The notes: generated by a model from the letters alone, not told the origin. DNA of 64,000 nucleotides from Adiantum capillus-veneris (GCA_014529385.2 CM043946.1:18681077-18745076), one strand, 5' to 3'; positions 19,893-31,106 are shown, counted from the stretch's first letter. A program made the numbers and translations.

Positions 19893-20593
19893 TGAGACCC
19901 CTGGAGTGATAGAGTGGGTTGTTTCCCTTTGCCTGTGTCTAAAAATTGCATAGGACCCGTCGAAGGTATGTTTATTCCTCGATTTTGCCTCTCAGACTGG
20001 ATAATCCTATGGATGACATTGCAGATCATGTGTTGTTGTTCCTCTAGACTAGTGGCACTAGATGTGGATTGTACAACTTCTAACCAACCCACATGGTATG
20101 TGTAGCCCATGTATAGGTCGGTCAAAGTCTCCGTGTGTAGGTCATATTCCCAATTTTCATTGAGAAATACCCCGTCCAAACTTGGTGTACTAGAGGGTTG
20201 CCATGAGGTGGATGCACTGTTGCTTCCCGTGTTTTGACTTTTAGTCACCGCTACCTTAGAGGCGACTTTGGAAGGTGGTAGCTCGGTAGGGCCCTCATTA
20301 AATGAGATAGGAAGAATGTCCACGTGGACACTCTGAGGGAGTGTGGGGTCTACAGGAGATGTGAATGGTGATTCTACTTCCCCACCCCCTTTGTTTACTT
20401 CACTAGCCGTAGGTTCAGAGCGCGTAGCTCTACTAAAAGTTTCCATCAAACGGCTAAAAACACTAGTTCCACGTTGTTGGGCCCAGCTAGGCATGGTTTC
20501 ATTTGTTCCCCCGGGGCTTTGTGTAAGATGCTCTTCCATAATATCGTAGTCAGAGGAAGATTCGCTAGCCGCTATTTGGGTCTTGGGTTGCAC
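19847..20593 (-). pseudogene. Element B Gag N-terminus
   Basis: 248 codons. The ATG at 20593 is the first in the minus-strand frame after about 940 bp of leader. Residues about 140-190 look globular (NENWEYDLHTETLTDLYMGY, HVGWLEVVQ), and the rest is disordered. I cannot assign a family. With the two following frames, the full Gag-Pro precursor would have exceeded 1,200 residues, much longer than typical plant gypsy Gag. Confidence 0.6.
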
Positions 20594-21532
20594 TACCTTG
20601 GGTCCCCGCCGAGGGCGTAGACCCTAGTGTGGAAGGATAGTGAGTACCCCCGTAAATCGAAGCACTAGCTAGTTTTTCGGACTCTAGCACACGACCAGAG
20701 CGTGGATACATGTGCTTTGGGTGCCCTACAAGTGTCGGCAAGTACCCTCAAAGGTTACTTGCTTTGTTTTGTGGGTGTTTTGCACCCCGTTTTCTACTTG
20801 ATTTTTTCTTGTTTTTGATGTTTTGTGAATGTTTTTTAATGTTTGATTTTTTTGATTAAAGTGTGTGATAGCTCGAAACGAGCGTATCACTTAGAGGGTC
20901 GCTGTGTGCTTTACAACAGAATTTTCGGGCATCTGACGTTCCGTTGGTCCTCAAAAAAATCGATTTTTAACTACGTGTGAAGCGAAAATTCGTTTTTTTA
21001 AAAGGCGACTGAGGCCTAGGCCTGAGCGTGAGCTTAGGCTTGGGTCTGGGCTTGGGTCTGGGAGATATTCCCGATCCCAGTCCTACCTTTAAATTTTTTT
21101 TATTTTTTTTTTTAAAAATTAATTTTTCTTTTTTCTTTTTTCTTTTTAAAGGATAAGGTCGCCGCGACCTGCACAAGAGCACACACACACTCTATCTACC
21201 TACTTCTAACTAATACACCTACTCTTACACACTAACACACTCTATTAACTCTCACTAGTCCACTTCCTACTTACTGTACACAGAAAACTAACTACCTTAA
21301 TACACAGAGAATAAACACAGAACCTTTGAAATCTCCATTATCAAGAAAACTAACTACCTTAATACACAGAGAATAAACACAGAACCTTTGAAAACTCCAT
21401 TAATAAAAAAAACACACAGTATAACACCAAATCCCTCTTCTCAACACACACACACTCCTTCCTTACCTTTCCTACAATAGAAATTGCACCACGGAGAAGC
21501 ACAGAGTGCTACTCGAGCTTAATGTATGGCAT
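20594..21532 (-). other. Element B leader (untranslated)
   Basis: Contains a G-rich repeated block on the plus strand (21010-21065, CTTGGGTCTGGG repeated), poly-A/T tracts (21090-21150), and a 62-bp tandem duplication starting at 21284 and 21346. No coding frame. Confidence 0.6.
21284..21407. repeat. 62-bp tandem duplication in element B leader
   Basis: AAAACTAACTACCTTAATAC starts at 21284 and again at 21346. The two copies are nearly identical. Confidence 0.85.
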
Positions 21533-21550
21533 TCCCCGGAAGCGGCACCA
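21533..21550 (-). promoter_or_regulatory. Primer-binding site of element B
   Basis: TGGTGCCGCTTCCGGGGA on the minus strand, a slightly degraded tRNA-Asp PBS, four bases from the LTR. Confidence 0.8.
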
Positions 21551-21554
21551 AAAA

Positions 21555-22162
21555 TGTGCACGTATGTCGCACGTGTCAATGCAAGGAACTTGCTCATACA
21601 CCGTGTGCGAGCCACAAATGGCTCCAAGCACACAACAAGCCTAAACTAGTAAGCTCAAAGAAGGCGATGGTGCGTCACTCACCGCTCTAAGCTTGCTTCG
21701 TGGAGGATTCCTCGCCGCGAAGAAGAAGGAGACGCCGCTACGCCGCGCTCAACCGCTTCACCACCGTCGTGCCTTCGTAATGCTCGATCGCCCACACACT
21801 CCCTCTCTCTCCCTCTCCCACTCTCTCTCTCTCACACACACACACACAGAGATGAAGAAGAAGAAGAAGGAGATGGAGCAAGAGCACTCTTCAACTGCAC
21901 AAATGAGAGAATGAGTGAATTTTAGGTTTAGTTGACTTTTATATGATCTCGCCCCATTAACACTTGGGCGCCCATGCTTAGCCAACTAATCCCTTGAATG
22001 TTCCAGTTAGAGTGCGCCTCTCATCGGCGATCACTCTTACCCTTTTCCTATTGGACCGACAAGCCTGGTACCTGACTCTACCAAATAAATAATACAATGT
22101 CCGCCGTAGGTTAGAACGTCCGTCGTAGTTGATAGGGTGTCCGTGAGCCGTGAGGGTTAACA
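21555..22162 (-). repeat. 5' LTR of element B (right copy)
   Basis: TGTGCACG ... GGGTTAACA on the plus strand. On the minus strand it is TG...CA bounded with the PBS after its 3' end. It has CT/CA runs at 21795-21850. Confidence 0.9.
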
Positions 22163-22586
22163 CTACGACAAGACAAGTTTATGTCAGTAGAGATGTCAGA
22201 TTTTGTGAGCATGAACCATGGTATAAACAAAAGCTAGTGATGATATAAGATGAGTATGAAGAGCAAGAGAATGTGCGTCATGTTGTTGATAAGCTATGAC
22301 CATCAACAAGAACTATTTCAGGACCACATATGGCAGAGGAGAGTACAGGAAGTGTCAACCCATGGAGCGGTCATTTGCGAGATAAGAAGCAAGACGAGAA
22401 AGGCAAGAAGAATGTGGTTGAAGAGAGTTCTGGAGATGACAGCCTCGATGAAGAGCATGGTTTACCACATTTGAGGACACCTGGCAGTAAGCATGCTGAG
22501 AAATATGTACCCCCATATGCAAGAGTTTAAGAGAAGAGTGCACCACAGTTGAGAAGATCAGAGAGGGTTATCAATTTGTTGATAGA
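22163..22586 (+). pseudogene. Copia C integrase tail and linker to RT, resumed
   Basis: After element B the copia reading resumes with the conserved QVYVSRDVRF and EHEPWY blocks that follow FLGYPIEQKGYKCYDP in copia integrases. An acidic linker follows. Frames shift repeatedly. Confidence 0.8.
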
Positions 22587-23713
22587 TTGACATACAACGG
22601 TTACATGCGTACACATTATGCATACATGGTTTCACGTGTGCAACATAAAGAGCCTACATGCTTTCAAGAGGCAATTGGAAAATCAGAATGGGAGTCAGCT
22701 ATGGATGATGAGATGGATGCTCTTGTGAAGAATGACACTTGGGATTTGGTTCGCTTGCCAAGTGGAAAGAAATTAATTGTTTCAAAATGGGTATACAAAG
22801 TCAAGTGCAAGTCAGATGTTAGTGTGGAAAGATACAAAGTAAGGCTTGTTGCTAAAGGTTATGCACAAACAAAAGGTCTTGATTATGATGAGACATTTAG
22901 TCCAGTTTTGCAAAGATGACAACAGTCAGATTGGTGATAGCAATGGCAAGTATGTTCGGTTGGAAGTTACGGAAAATGGATGTCGATAATGCATTCTTGA
23001 ATGGGGACTTGGAAGAAGAAGTTTATATGATATAGCTAGAGGGTTATCAACATCCAGAGTTTCCATATTATGTGTGTAAGTTGAAGAAAGCATTGTATGG
23101 TTTGAAGCAAGCATCTGGAGCTTGGTGTGAAAAGATAACCAGATTCTTGAAGAAGATTGGATTTAAATAGTCTACTGTTGATCACTCATTGTTTTTGAAG
23201 CATGTTGATGGAGAGATCGTCGTTATTGTTATCTATGTTGATGACTTGATTCTCACTGGAAGTCATGATGAGCAAATTTTGCATGTCAAGAAGATTTTGT
23301 TGAGAGAATTCAACATGAAGGACCTTGGTGAGTTGAGACATTTCTTGGGAATTGAAATTGTCAATACTTTATCAGGAATTTGGATGATACAAAGACAATA
23401 CGCATTGGATATGCTTGAGAAGTATGGAATGACAGTGTGCAAACCGGTTGATACACCTCTTGATCAAAATGTGAAGTTGTTTGATGATGGACATTACATT
23501 GAGGATGTCACTATGTACCGTAAGATGGTTGGAAGCCTTGTTTACTTGACAATAACAAGGCCAGATTTGAGTTATGCAGTGGGTGTTGTGAGTCAATTCA
23601 TGCAAAAGCCATGTAAAAGTCATCTTGATGCAGTGAGACGGATTATGAGATATGTGAAAGCCACAGTCAGTTATGGAATGTTTTATGAAAAGAATGGGAA
23701 GCTTTGTCTTTAA
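22587..23713 (+). pseudogene. Copia C reverse transcriptase
   Basis: 22587-22919 contains CFQEAIGKSEWESAMDDEMD, KWVYKVKCK and RLVAKGYAQTKGLDYDETF. A frameshift near 22915 follows. 22920-23188 has the [19 protein letters not shown] block, KKALYGLKQASGAW and two stops. 23189-23713 has the catalytic IYVDDLILT, NMKDLGELRHFLG, and TRPDLSYAVGVVSQFM. The catalytic Asp pair is intact. Confidence 0.92.
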
Positions 23714-24182
23714 GGTTACACAGATGCAGATTGGGCAGGAGATTTTATGGATATAAGATCTACAAGTGGTTATGCATTTTCCATTGGCAATGGTATGATA
23801 AGTTGGAGTAGCAAGAAGCAATCAACTGTAGCATTATCAAGTACAGAAGCTGAATATTGTGGAGCAGCTTTGGCAGCATGTGAAGAGTCATGGTTGAGAG
23901 TACTTATGGTAGACTTTGGTTTTCACTATCTTGACAGTGTCATTATATATTGTGACAATATTAGCAGCATCATGTTGGCAAAGAATCAAGTCTACCATGC
24001 TCGCACTAAACACATTGAAGTACATTATCATTAGAGAAAAAGTTTTGGCAAATGAGATTAATTTGGTGTATGTGAAGACAAATGATCAAGTTGCGGATAT
24101 ATTCACAAAAGCTCTTGGAAAGGAGAAGTTTCGCTACTTTCGTGAAGCATTGGGAATCCATCATATGCAAGCTCACTCTGAT
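23714..24182 (+). pseudogene. Copia C RNase H
   Basis: Contains [47 protein letters not shown] and, after a frameshift near 24034, the terminal block DIFTKALGKEKF. This matches the end of copia Pol just before the PPT. Confidence 0.9.
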
Positions 24183-24194
24183 CTTGAGGGGGAG
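24183..24194 (+). promoter_or_regulatory. Polypurine tract of copia C
   Basis: CTTGAGGGGGAG directly before the 3' LTR. Confidence 0.85.
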
Positions 24195-24431
24195 TGTTAA
24201 AGAACATGATATTAAAGAATATGTCCAATGTGCTATGGGCGGCTGGGACGCTGACTATACTATGTTGTAAATATACTTTGGATAATAGTTAAAAGAGAAG
24301 AAGAGAAGAGCAGCTCGTTGAAAGGCTGTTGTAGGGTAACGATTGTGTGTGTGTGTGTGTGTGTCTCGATGTGTGTTGGTGTGTGTGCGTAGTCTTCTTT
24401 TCTACCTTCTCCATCACCTGCGCACTCTACA
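24195..24431 (+). repeat. 3' LTR of copia C
   Basis: 237 bp, TGTTAAAG ... CTCTACA, followed by TSD TTAAG. The GT run is longer than in the left LTR. Confidence 0.95.
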
Positions 24432-24436
24432 TTAAG

Positions 24437-26040
24437 GGCCATGTGTGTGGGCTCAGTTTGATTGCATGCAGTGGATATGAAAAATTCTAAGTGTGAAAGT
24501 TGATTCAGTATGGGATATGGTTTATGGTTAAGGGTTGAGATCCCTCATGGATTATGGTTGTGATTTTGATTGTGGGAAGCCGGTGTGGCTCTTGGATATT
24601 TTTTGGGATATGATTGTGCTCTTGAAATGCTGCCAAAACTTTAGCAACCATAATATGCTAAAGTGAATTTTCAAGATTGGATGTGCATCACCCTGAGCTA
24701 GGTGGAGTGCTCACCCATGTGATGTGACTGGATTATGGTTATGGTTTTTGGATTGGATCATAAAGTGATTTTTATGGTTTATTGTGAACGTGTAAGGGTA
24801 GAGACCTTGTACAATTTGACTGCTTGGGAAAGATTGTTTGTGCATATGAAAGATGGTTGAGATCCCTCATGGATTATGGTTGTGATTTTGATTGTGGGAA
24901 GCCGGTGTGGCTCTTGGATATTTTTTGGGATATGATTGTGCTCTTGAAATGCTGCCAAAACTTTAGCAACCATAATATGCTAAAGTGATTTTTCAAGATT
25001 GGATGTGCATCACCCTGAGCTAGGTGGAGTGCTCACCCATGTGATGTGACTGGATTATGGTTATGGTTTTTGGATTGGATCATAAAGTGATTTTTATGGT
25101 TTATTGTGGACGTGTAAGGGTAGAGACCTTGTACAATTTGACTGCTTGGGAAATATTGTTTGTGCATATGAAAGATGTTATTGTGATTGGACTCATGTGT
25201 TATGTTTTCCATGGCAGTGTCGCTATACAAGACTAAGATCAACTACATCGCTTAGCCTTAAACATATAGCTCGATGACCTAGGGCTTTGCTGGATTGGAG
25301 GTGTTGCCTAGATCTTCTTTTTTGCTAGGCTCATCTACATGGTTAGTGAGTTGGGGGTTGAATGACCTCCATCAGGGATCTTGACTTGGCTTTGCCTAAA
25401 CACCCGATGTTGGGCATCGAAGAGGCATGGTTCCTAAAATGGTATGGTTGGTGTTGATATCCTACCACCTATTGCTATCTTGGATCCTTTTAGAGCTTGG
25501 GTTCATGGAGGGAGGAAAAGCAGCCTCAACCTATGCCTAGATTAGGTAAGTTGGAGCTCGTCGTCTGGCTCGCTCTCGACAAAGTGAAATTCTCTCTTTT
25601 CGTAGTAGAGTGGAAGTAGATGGATGGACTAGTCGATCTCTACATAGGGTCCGATGCTCTGCTAGTCATGTTATATTTTTGATATTATGGTATACCCAAA
25701 TTTTGTTATTGCATTAATATATGATTGCACGCTTCATTTAGATGGGGCATATAAAGATTCTCTTTTGTCATTCTCATGTGTAATTGCGTACTCTATTTCA
25801 CCCTACACAATGTTATTTTGTTTGATTACGCTTTCATTCATACCACCCATTCATATCACCTAGCACTAGTTGCTAGGTGCCTCTGGATGCAGTCGGGATC
25901 ATGGTCTAAACTCCATGCTAGGTGGGCGCTAAGAACTCCTCCCCTATGCAAATGCTTCTGCAATTCTAATGTGTATTGAAATTGTATAAATGTGTAAATT
26001 GTTTATTTTGTGCATAGACCCCTGGGGAGGGTATCTCTCA
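24437..26040 (+). repeat. Long LTR N, plus-strand copy, right piece
   Basis: Continuation of 6785-8210 after the copia C insertion. It matches the reverse complement of about 41430-40096 and ends in the same GGTATCTCTCA terminus. No primer site follows, so this is a 3' or solo LTR, truncated at its 5' end. It contains a private 322-bp tandem duplication. No genes. Confidence 0.75.
24533..25178. repeat. 322-bp tandem duplication inside LTR N (plus copy)
   Basis: GGTTGAGATCCCTCATGG occurs at 24533 (with one change) and 24855. The following 320 bp are repeated with only a few differences. The minus-strand copy (about 41100-41370) has only one unit. Confidence 0.9.
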
Positions 26041-26167
26041 CACACAAGCAACCTTGAATATGTAACAAAGGTGCTGGGTAGAAATTATGTAAGAACACAA
26101 CTTTCACATTATCTATCTCCCTAGAAAGGAAAGATTGGTTGCAGTCTCATTGAATTGAAAAACCTTT

Positions 26168-27604
26168 TTGAGTCTCATATCTGTACCCAACAACCCAATC
26201 ATTGAAAGGATTAAGAAAGATAAATATACCTTCAAGGTTATCAAAGGAAACTTACTCTCATTCAAACTGGACAATCAAAGAATATGCCTTCAATGCAGCA
26301 CTTCTCATATGATGACAGATGACCATTGTCTTTATTATAGATATAGGTTATATGTACCAAAAGGATCCTAATTTTAAAAAGGTTATCTTGGTCAAGGCCC
26401 ATGATACTCCTTTTTTAGGACACCCAGAACCTCAATGAGGTATGCAAAAGAGTCTATTGTATTGGACAAAAGGCCAATGTGCTACAGTATGTTTGACAAT
26501 GCTTGAAATGCCAAATGATTAAGCCAAAGAGAGTTAATCTCCCCATGAAACTTCAACCACTTGAAATTCCCCAAAATTGTGGAAGTGTATAAGTATGGAC
26601 TTTGTCATTGGATTTCTTATGATACAAGGAGGATATGATTCACTTATGGTGGTCATTGACCTACTCACTAAGGTTGCACATCTCATTTGAGTCAAGACAA
26701 CCTTTATCACCTCTGACATTGCACAACCATTTGTTGAATAAACTTTTAGATTGCATGGATTTCCCTGACAGATTGTAAGCAATTGAGATGTGAAGTTCAC
26801 TTCAAATTTTTGGACCTATCTTTAAGGTGATTGGAATAGAATTAAACTTTATTACTACATACCATCCCCAGTCAGATGGACAAACTGAAAAACTCAACCA
26901 AGTCATTGAAGATATTCTCAAAGCTTATTTTAGTAGGGAGCCGGATTCATTTTTTACCTCTACTGGAGTGAACTTACAATGCTTCACACCATCAAAGAAT
27001 TTGTATGACCCCATTTTTTTCCTTGTATGGTCAAGAATGTGTCGCTCCAATCAATTTTTCATATCCTACCATAAGAGTTAAAGCGAAGAGGATGCTCAAA
27101 GAGATGGAAAACCAAACAAAGGCTATCAAAAAAAGATATTCAAGCAGCTTGGGATCAACAAAAGAAGTATGTTGATGTGGTAAGAGATCCAAAAGAATAT
27201 TCAAGGAACGAGACAAAGTTCTTCCTCGGATTCACTTAAAGAGGTGTATCTTTATTGCTTGGGAAGTACAAGAAGTTTAACCCATCTTATTGTAGTCCTT
27301 ATGAAGTAATCAAGAGTATATGAACGTAGCTTACAAATTGAAGTTTTCATATCACATCAAAGTCCACGATGTGTTCCATGTAAGCTTATTGAAACCTTTT
27401 TGTGTTCCATGTAAGCTAGTGGTGGCTAACTCCTTGATGATGAACAAATTGTCATACCAGCCAAAAATATCTTTGATCTCCAACCCTCTAGAATTTTGGA
27501 ATCTCAAGAGAAAATCCTTTGAAATAGAATTATCAAAGAACACCTTGTCCAGAGCTAGGACCATCTTCAAGAAGATGCAACATGGGAAGAAGAAGCCACC
27601 TTAG
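26168..27604 (+). pseudogene. Gypsy M (chromovirus) integrase and chromodomain remnant
   Basis: Many stops and frameshifts, but the integrase order is clear: zinc region (KAHDTPFLGHP), core (ISMDFVIGF with the first Asp, DSLMVVIDLLTKVAHLI), FITTYHPQSDGQTEKLNQVI, then the GPY/F region. The tail around 27440-27604 fits a degraded chromodomain (FEIELSKNT; in another frame DATWEEEATL). A C-terminal chromodomain places it in the chromovirus branch of Ty3/gypsy. No LTR could be delimited. Confidence 0.82.
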
Positions 27605-28275
27605 AGAAGGACTACCCTCCCCTGTTCCCAAGATGAGGACATCTTGAATTCCCAAGTTGTCGATTTTGTAATGTACCTGATTTTTTTGTCGATAAATGTT
27701 TCCTCCACTCAAGATCCTTATTCTTATTAAGTGTACTAATAATAAGGAACTTGTTCAAGACAATCGATAGTAAAATCGAACATTCTTTGCACAAGTTATG
27801 TTAACTCTATGTTTTAGATCTTAAGGAATAAAGAGAATGTTCTAGAGGCTTTGATTTTAAAAACGTGAGTGTTGAATATTTTATGGCTCCACGATAACCA
27901 AGGGAAAAGGACTAAAAGAAGAGAGGCCGATGTGAACTCATAGCTAAAAGTAGAGGTTAACCACTTTTTTGACTATGCAAAAAGCACTGATGCGAGAGAC
28001 TTGTAGCCAAAAGTAGTGATATGTGAGGCAAGGATCTAAAAAGAATATGCCAAGAATAACACACCCTAGAAGCATATTAAAAGAGGTAGAGGGAAAGCAT
28101 AGAACAATTAGAGAGCAAGAAAAATAGAACCCTGCAAAACAAGATATTTGCACGGTGGTGAGAGCACGAAATCTGGACCCCCTTATAGTCCTTTCCATAC
28201 TTGGAAACCAAGCTAGGAAGGCTTCGTTAACATTGTTGGATGTACGTAAGGCACAATTATTTAATATAACTCAAA
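27605..28275. other. Unassigned AT-rich stretch after gypsy M
   Basis: No domain or repeat recognised. The 3' UTR/LTR of gypsy M would be expected here (TGTAATGTACCTG at about 27669 is a possible LTR start), but there is no second copy to confirm it. Confidence 0.3.
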
Positions 28276-28330
28276 ACATCTCATGAGATCACCCATCCCA
28301 ATACAATTTTGGTGGAGGAGCGCTTAACCA
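28276..28330 (-). repeat. 5S rRNA-derived fragment (Cassandra-like LTR remnant or 5S pseudogene)
   Basis: On the minus strand GTTAAGCG is followed after 22 nt by GGATGGGTGA. This is exactly the spacing and wording of the 3' half of plant 5S rRNA (GTTAAGCG, 22 nt, GGATGGGTGACC). The intervening bases are diverged. Cassandra TRIM retrotransposons are known to carry 5S-like sequence in their LTRs; a 5S-derived SINE or a dispersed 5S pseudogene are alternatives. I could not define LTR ends. It is too diverged to be a functional 5S gene. Confidence 0.6.
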
Positions 28331-28603
28331 CAAGGTAACTAACCAGTAAGCCTCCTTGTTGTCTATATCTTCAAAATAATATGGGGCTAAGCTTGAGTTT
28401 TTGTCTACCTAAGCTAAACCATGTAAAAAATAGCATATAAAGTAAAATCTAGAATTAGCTATGCATACATGTATTAATAATTAGGAAGTTGAATCTATTA
28501 TTTTTGTGTGATTTTCTTTACCTCAATCACCCTCCATGTTGTTTCTACTAATTCTTGAACACCCTTTTTTTTATCACTTGGATGTGGAGTGTGAAGCACA
28601 AAG

Positions 28604-29115
28604 TGTTGGAATTTGCATTGCAGGGCAACACACATAGCTTGTAGAAGATGAAGAAGATCAAGGCACACAATAGACAATATATATTGCTTAGTGTGTAATG
28701 GAAAGATAAGTTATCCCTAGAGTAATGGGTGTATATACAATGCATGAGGGAGAAAACTCCTAGTGAGGGAAAAATTTCCCCGAGTGTGTTCACACACATC
28801 ACTACCACATATATGGTAACAAATCCCCCTAGGAGTGATGCCGTGAATGAGACGTGGCAATAGTGTATAGGGAAGTGTCGTGCCATAAGGACATGATCAA
28901 TCCACAAAGGGAAGCAAGCCCAAAGCTTTATGGAAAGTTTGAAACTTTTCATGAGCCAATGCCTTTGTGGAAAGATCTACAAGGTTGTCATGTGTCTATA
29001 TATGATCCAAGTTGATCTCTCCTGGTGAGAGTCTCTCTTTGACATAGTGATAATGCATCTCAATGCGCTTTGTTCGAGCATGAAAAATTGAGTTCCTTGC
29101 TTTAGGGTCATATTT
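28604..29115 (-). mobile_element. Copia J 3' end (RNase H tail plus 3' LTR), minus strand
   Basis: On the minus strand 29110-28900 reads the end of copia RNase H (FHARTKRIEMHYHYVKE, STKALAHEKFQTFHKALGL). A PPT-like CCTAGGGGGAT (about 28825-28835) and a 218-bp LTR, 28604-28821, follow (minus strand TGTTACC ... TTCCAACA). The upstream part of the element is missing beyond about 29115. Confidence 0.78.
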
Positions 29116-29476
29116 TTATGTAATTTATGAATGATTTATAAGTATATCTCCTTGCTACAAATAAAATTCATGTGGTCTAGTATTACACCCTTTTACCTTT
29201 TCTATGTATTGTGTGAGAGATGGCCCCACCAAGGAAGAGCACAAAGCTCCAATGTCGTGCTTGAACCTCTAGTGAATTCTCAAGCTCTTGCTGCACACTT
29301 TCTCCTATTTTGATAATTCAATTGTCAAATTTTCCATTGTTCATATATTAGTTAACCTTAGTATGAGAAGCCTAGGATACCCAAAGTTGACAAAGAGTAC
29401 AGTTTTCCTCATGAGAGACAAGCATTTATTCTCATAAATTAAGCTAAAAGAATGGTATGTAAAAAAATTATTTGAT
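29116..29476. other. Unassigned stretch between copia J and gypsy G
   Basis: The plus-strand ATG at 29220 begins MAPPRKSTK, reminiscent of gypsy Gag starts, but nothing after it is recognisable. Otherwise no feature seen. Confidence 0.25.
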
Positions 29477-31106
29477 TTAGGGTAAAATTGTTTGATCACT
29501 ATGGAAATTTATCCCTATAAAAAGAAGGTATTGATAGGGCATGCTCTTGCCAAATGGAGCTTGGAGTAGCAAGGAAGTACCACATTTAGCAAAGAAAAAG
29601 TTGTGGTTAGCAACACTTTTATCGCTATGTTTGGCATAAAGTTGATTTTGACGGAGAAGTTCAAGTACTCGCCGCACATGTTGTTCGTGTTCTTCTCTGT
29701 CTCTTGAGTAAACCAAGATATCATCAAATGAGGCAAGAATAAAATCATCAAGATTCTCTCAAAACACGTCGATCATAAGACAATCAAAAGTTGTAGGAGC
29801 ATTGATAAGTTCAAAAGGTATAACTGTAAATTCATAGTGTGCAAAACGAGTATTAAATCCTCTCTTTGGTATATCCTCCTCCTTGATTCAGATTTGTAAT
29901 ATCTTGACTTAAGATCAATATTTGTGAAGATACAAGCTCCATGTAATCGGTCAAGTAGTTCATCAATCCTTGGTATTGCATACTTATTCTTGATTGTTAC
30001 TTGGTTCAATACATGAAAATTATTACAAAGACGTAGAGTACCATCTTTCTTTCAATGAAAGAGAATAGGAGTACTCCATGGAGAAACAGTGGGTCGAATG
30101 AAGCCTTGTTCAAGGAGTTGAGTTAATTGCTCCTTGAGTTCCGCAAATTCAGGTAGTACTGACATTTTGTAAGGTCTACGAGCAACTGGTTGAGCTCCCG
30201 GAGTAAGCTCTATTGCATGATCAACATCATGATTGGATGGTAATTGTCAAAGTTCTTTGAGAAATACATCATCAAATTTTGTTATCCATTTTGATTTAGG
30301 TGAATCTATTTTATTCTCCTTAGGGTTAAGCTTTAATACGTAAATCCTTTCATTTTTCCTATGAAGACTCTTCATAAGTTTGGTAAAGTTCACTATTCTG
30401 AGCTTAGGCTTTCCCCACTTCCCAGTAATCATAACTATAGAGTTTTGGTCATTCTCAAAATTCAATGAAGCGTATGTGAGCATCATTGGCCTAAAGCCAA
30501 TCCATTCCTAGAATTCCATCATAGATTCCCATGGATAAGACTTTGAAGTTTGCAAAAATATTATGACCATCCAAAACAAAATTCAAGTTATCCACTGAAG
30601 TAGAAGATCTAACCTTCCTAGTCGTTAGCTAATTCTACCGTAAGGTCTGAATCAGGGTGTCTAGGCAAAATGAGGTTTATGATGCACTTAGAAGACATGA
30701 AGAATGTATACTCTCTGAATCAATCAATAAGGTAAAATGGTTACCTTGAAACTCTATTGGGGTTTGAATCATTGAAAATTGTTCATTCACTCCCTGGTGT
30801 TCAATTGCAACATGAACATATGGGTTTGCCTGATTTCCTTCACCTCTAGCCCCTTGAGCTCTGTTGACTTGAGGTCTTCTTTGAGGTCTTTTATTTTCTC
30901 CTCCTTTTACACGAGGTTGCCAATTAACATTTCCATTGTTGTTATTGTTGACAAGTGGTCCATTCCAAACAAAAGGTGGATTGCCTGGTCTTAAATTACC
31001 TTGGTTTTGGGGTTGTCTCTGGTTTTGGTTAAAGTTTTACTGATTGAAGTTCCTCTTAATTGCTGATGGTTTGGGTGTAAAATTTCCAAAGTTTCGATTC
31101 AGATTG
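29477..31106 (-). pseudogene. Gypsy G protease and reverse transcriptase
   Basis: Minus-strand blocks in order: nucleocapsid tail (NPPFVWNGPLVNNNNNGNVN); protease (FTLLIDSES and ILGMDWL, with DSE where DSG/DTG is usual); the leading RT segment (WITKFDDVFLKEL, ELTPGAQPVARRPYKM); RT fingers (NKYAIPRIDELLDRLHGA) and palm with [17 protein letters not shown]. The frame changes at least five times. Typical Ty3/gypsy Pol; the lineage is not resolved. Confidence 0.85.

Larger units (their letters stand above)
11900..22162 (-). mobile_element. Element B: gypsy-type Gag-protease LTR element (minus strand)
   Basis: Two LTRs of about 608 bp (11900-12506 and 21555-22162) in direct orientation. A tRNA-Asp-type PBS lies inside the right LTR and a PPT inside the left, so transcription runs right to left. 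The TSD is CTATG (11895-11899) versus CTACG (22163-22167), one mismatch. The interior encodes a very large Gag with zinc knuckles and part of a retropepsin; I find no RT, RNase H or integrase in the 14150-12517 interval where they should be. It therefore looks like a non-autonomous element that retained Gag. LTR divergence is about 6% by eye. It contains the secondary insertion 15247-16672. Confidence 0.9.
8211..24431 (+). mobile_element. Copia element C, complete, interrupted by a MITE and by element B
   Basis: Both LTRs (8211-8444 and 24195-24431) are present, flanked by a perfect 5-bp TSD TTAAG (8206-8210 and 24432-24436). A PBS for initiator tRNA-Met follows the left LTR and a PPT (CTTGAGGGGGAG) precedes the right one. 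Gag, protease, integrase, RT and RNase H follow in copia order. About 10.3 kb of foreign sequence (element B) and a 218-bp MITE sit inside, so the element itself is about 5.7 kb. Its LTRs differ at roughly 6-7% of positions by eye, and every coding block has stops or frameshifts. Confidence 0.95.

Noticed and set aside
24533-25178. CRISPR-like or satellite array
   Set aside because: Only two units of 322 bp without spacer structure; a simple tandem duplication in an LTR of a plant genome.
28276-28330. Functional 5S rRNA gene
   Set aside because: Only the 3'-half landmarks are kept; the 5' half and intervening bases are diverged and there is no tandem array.
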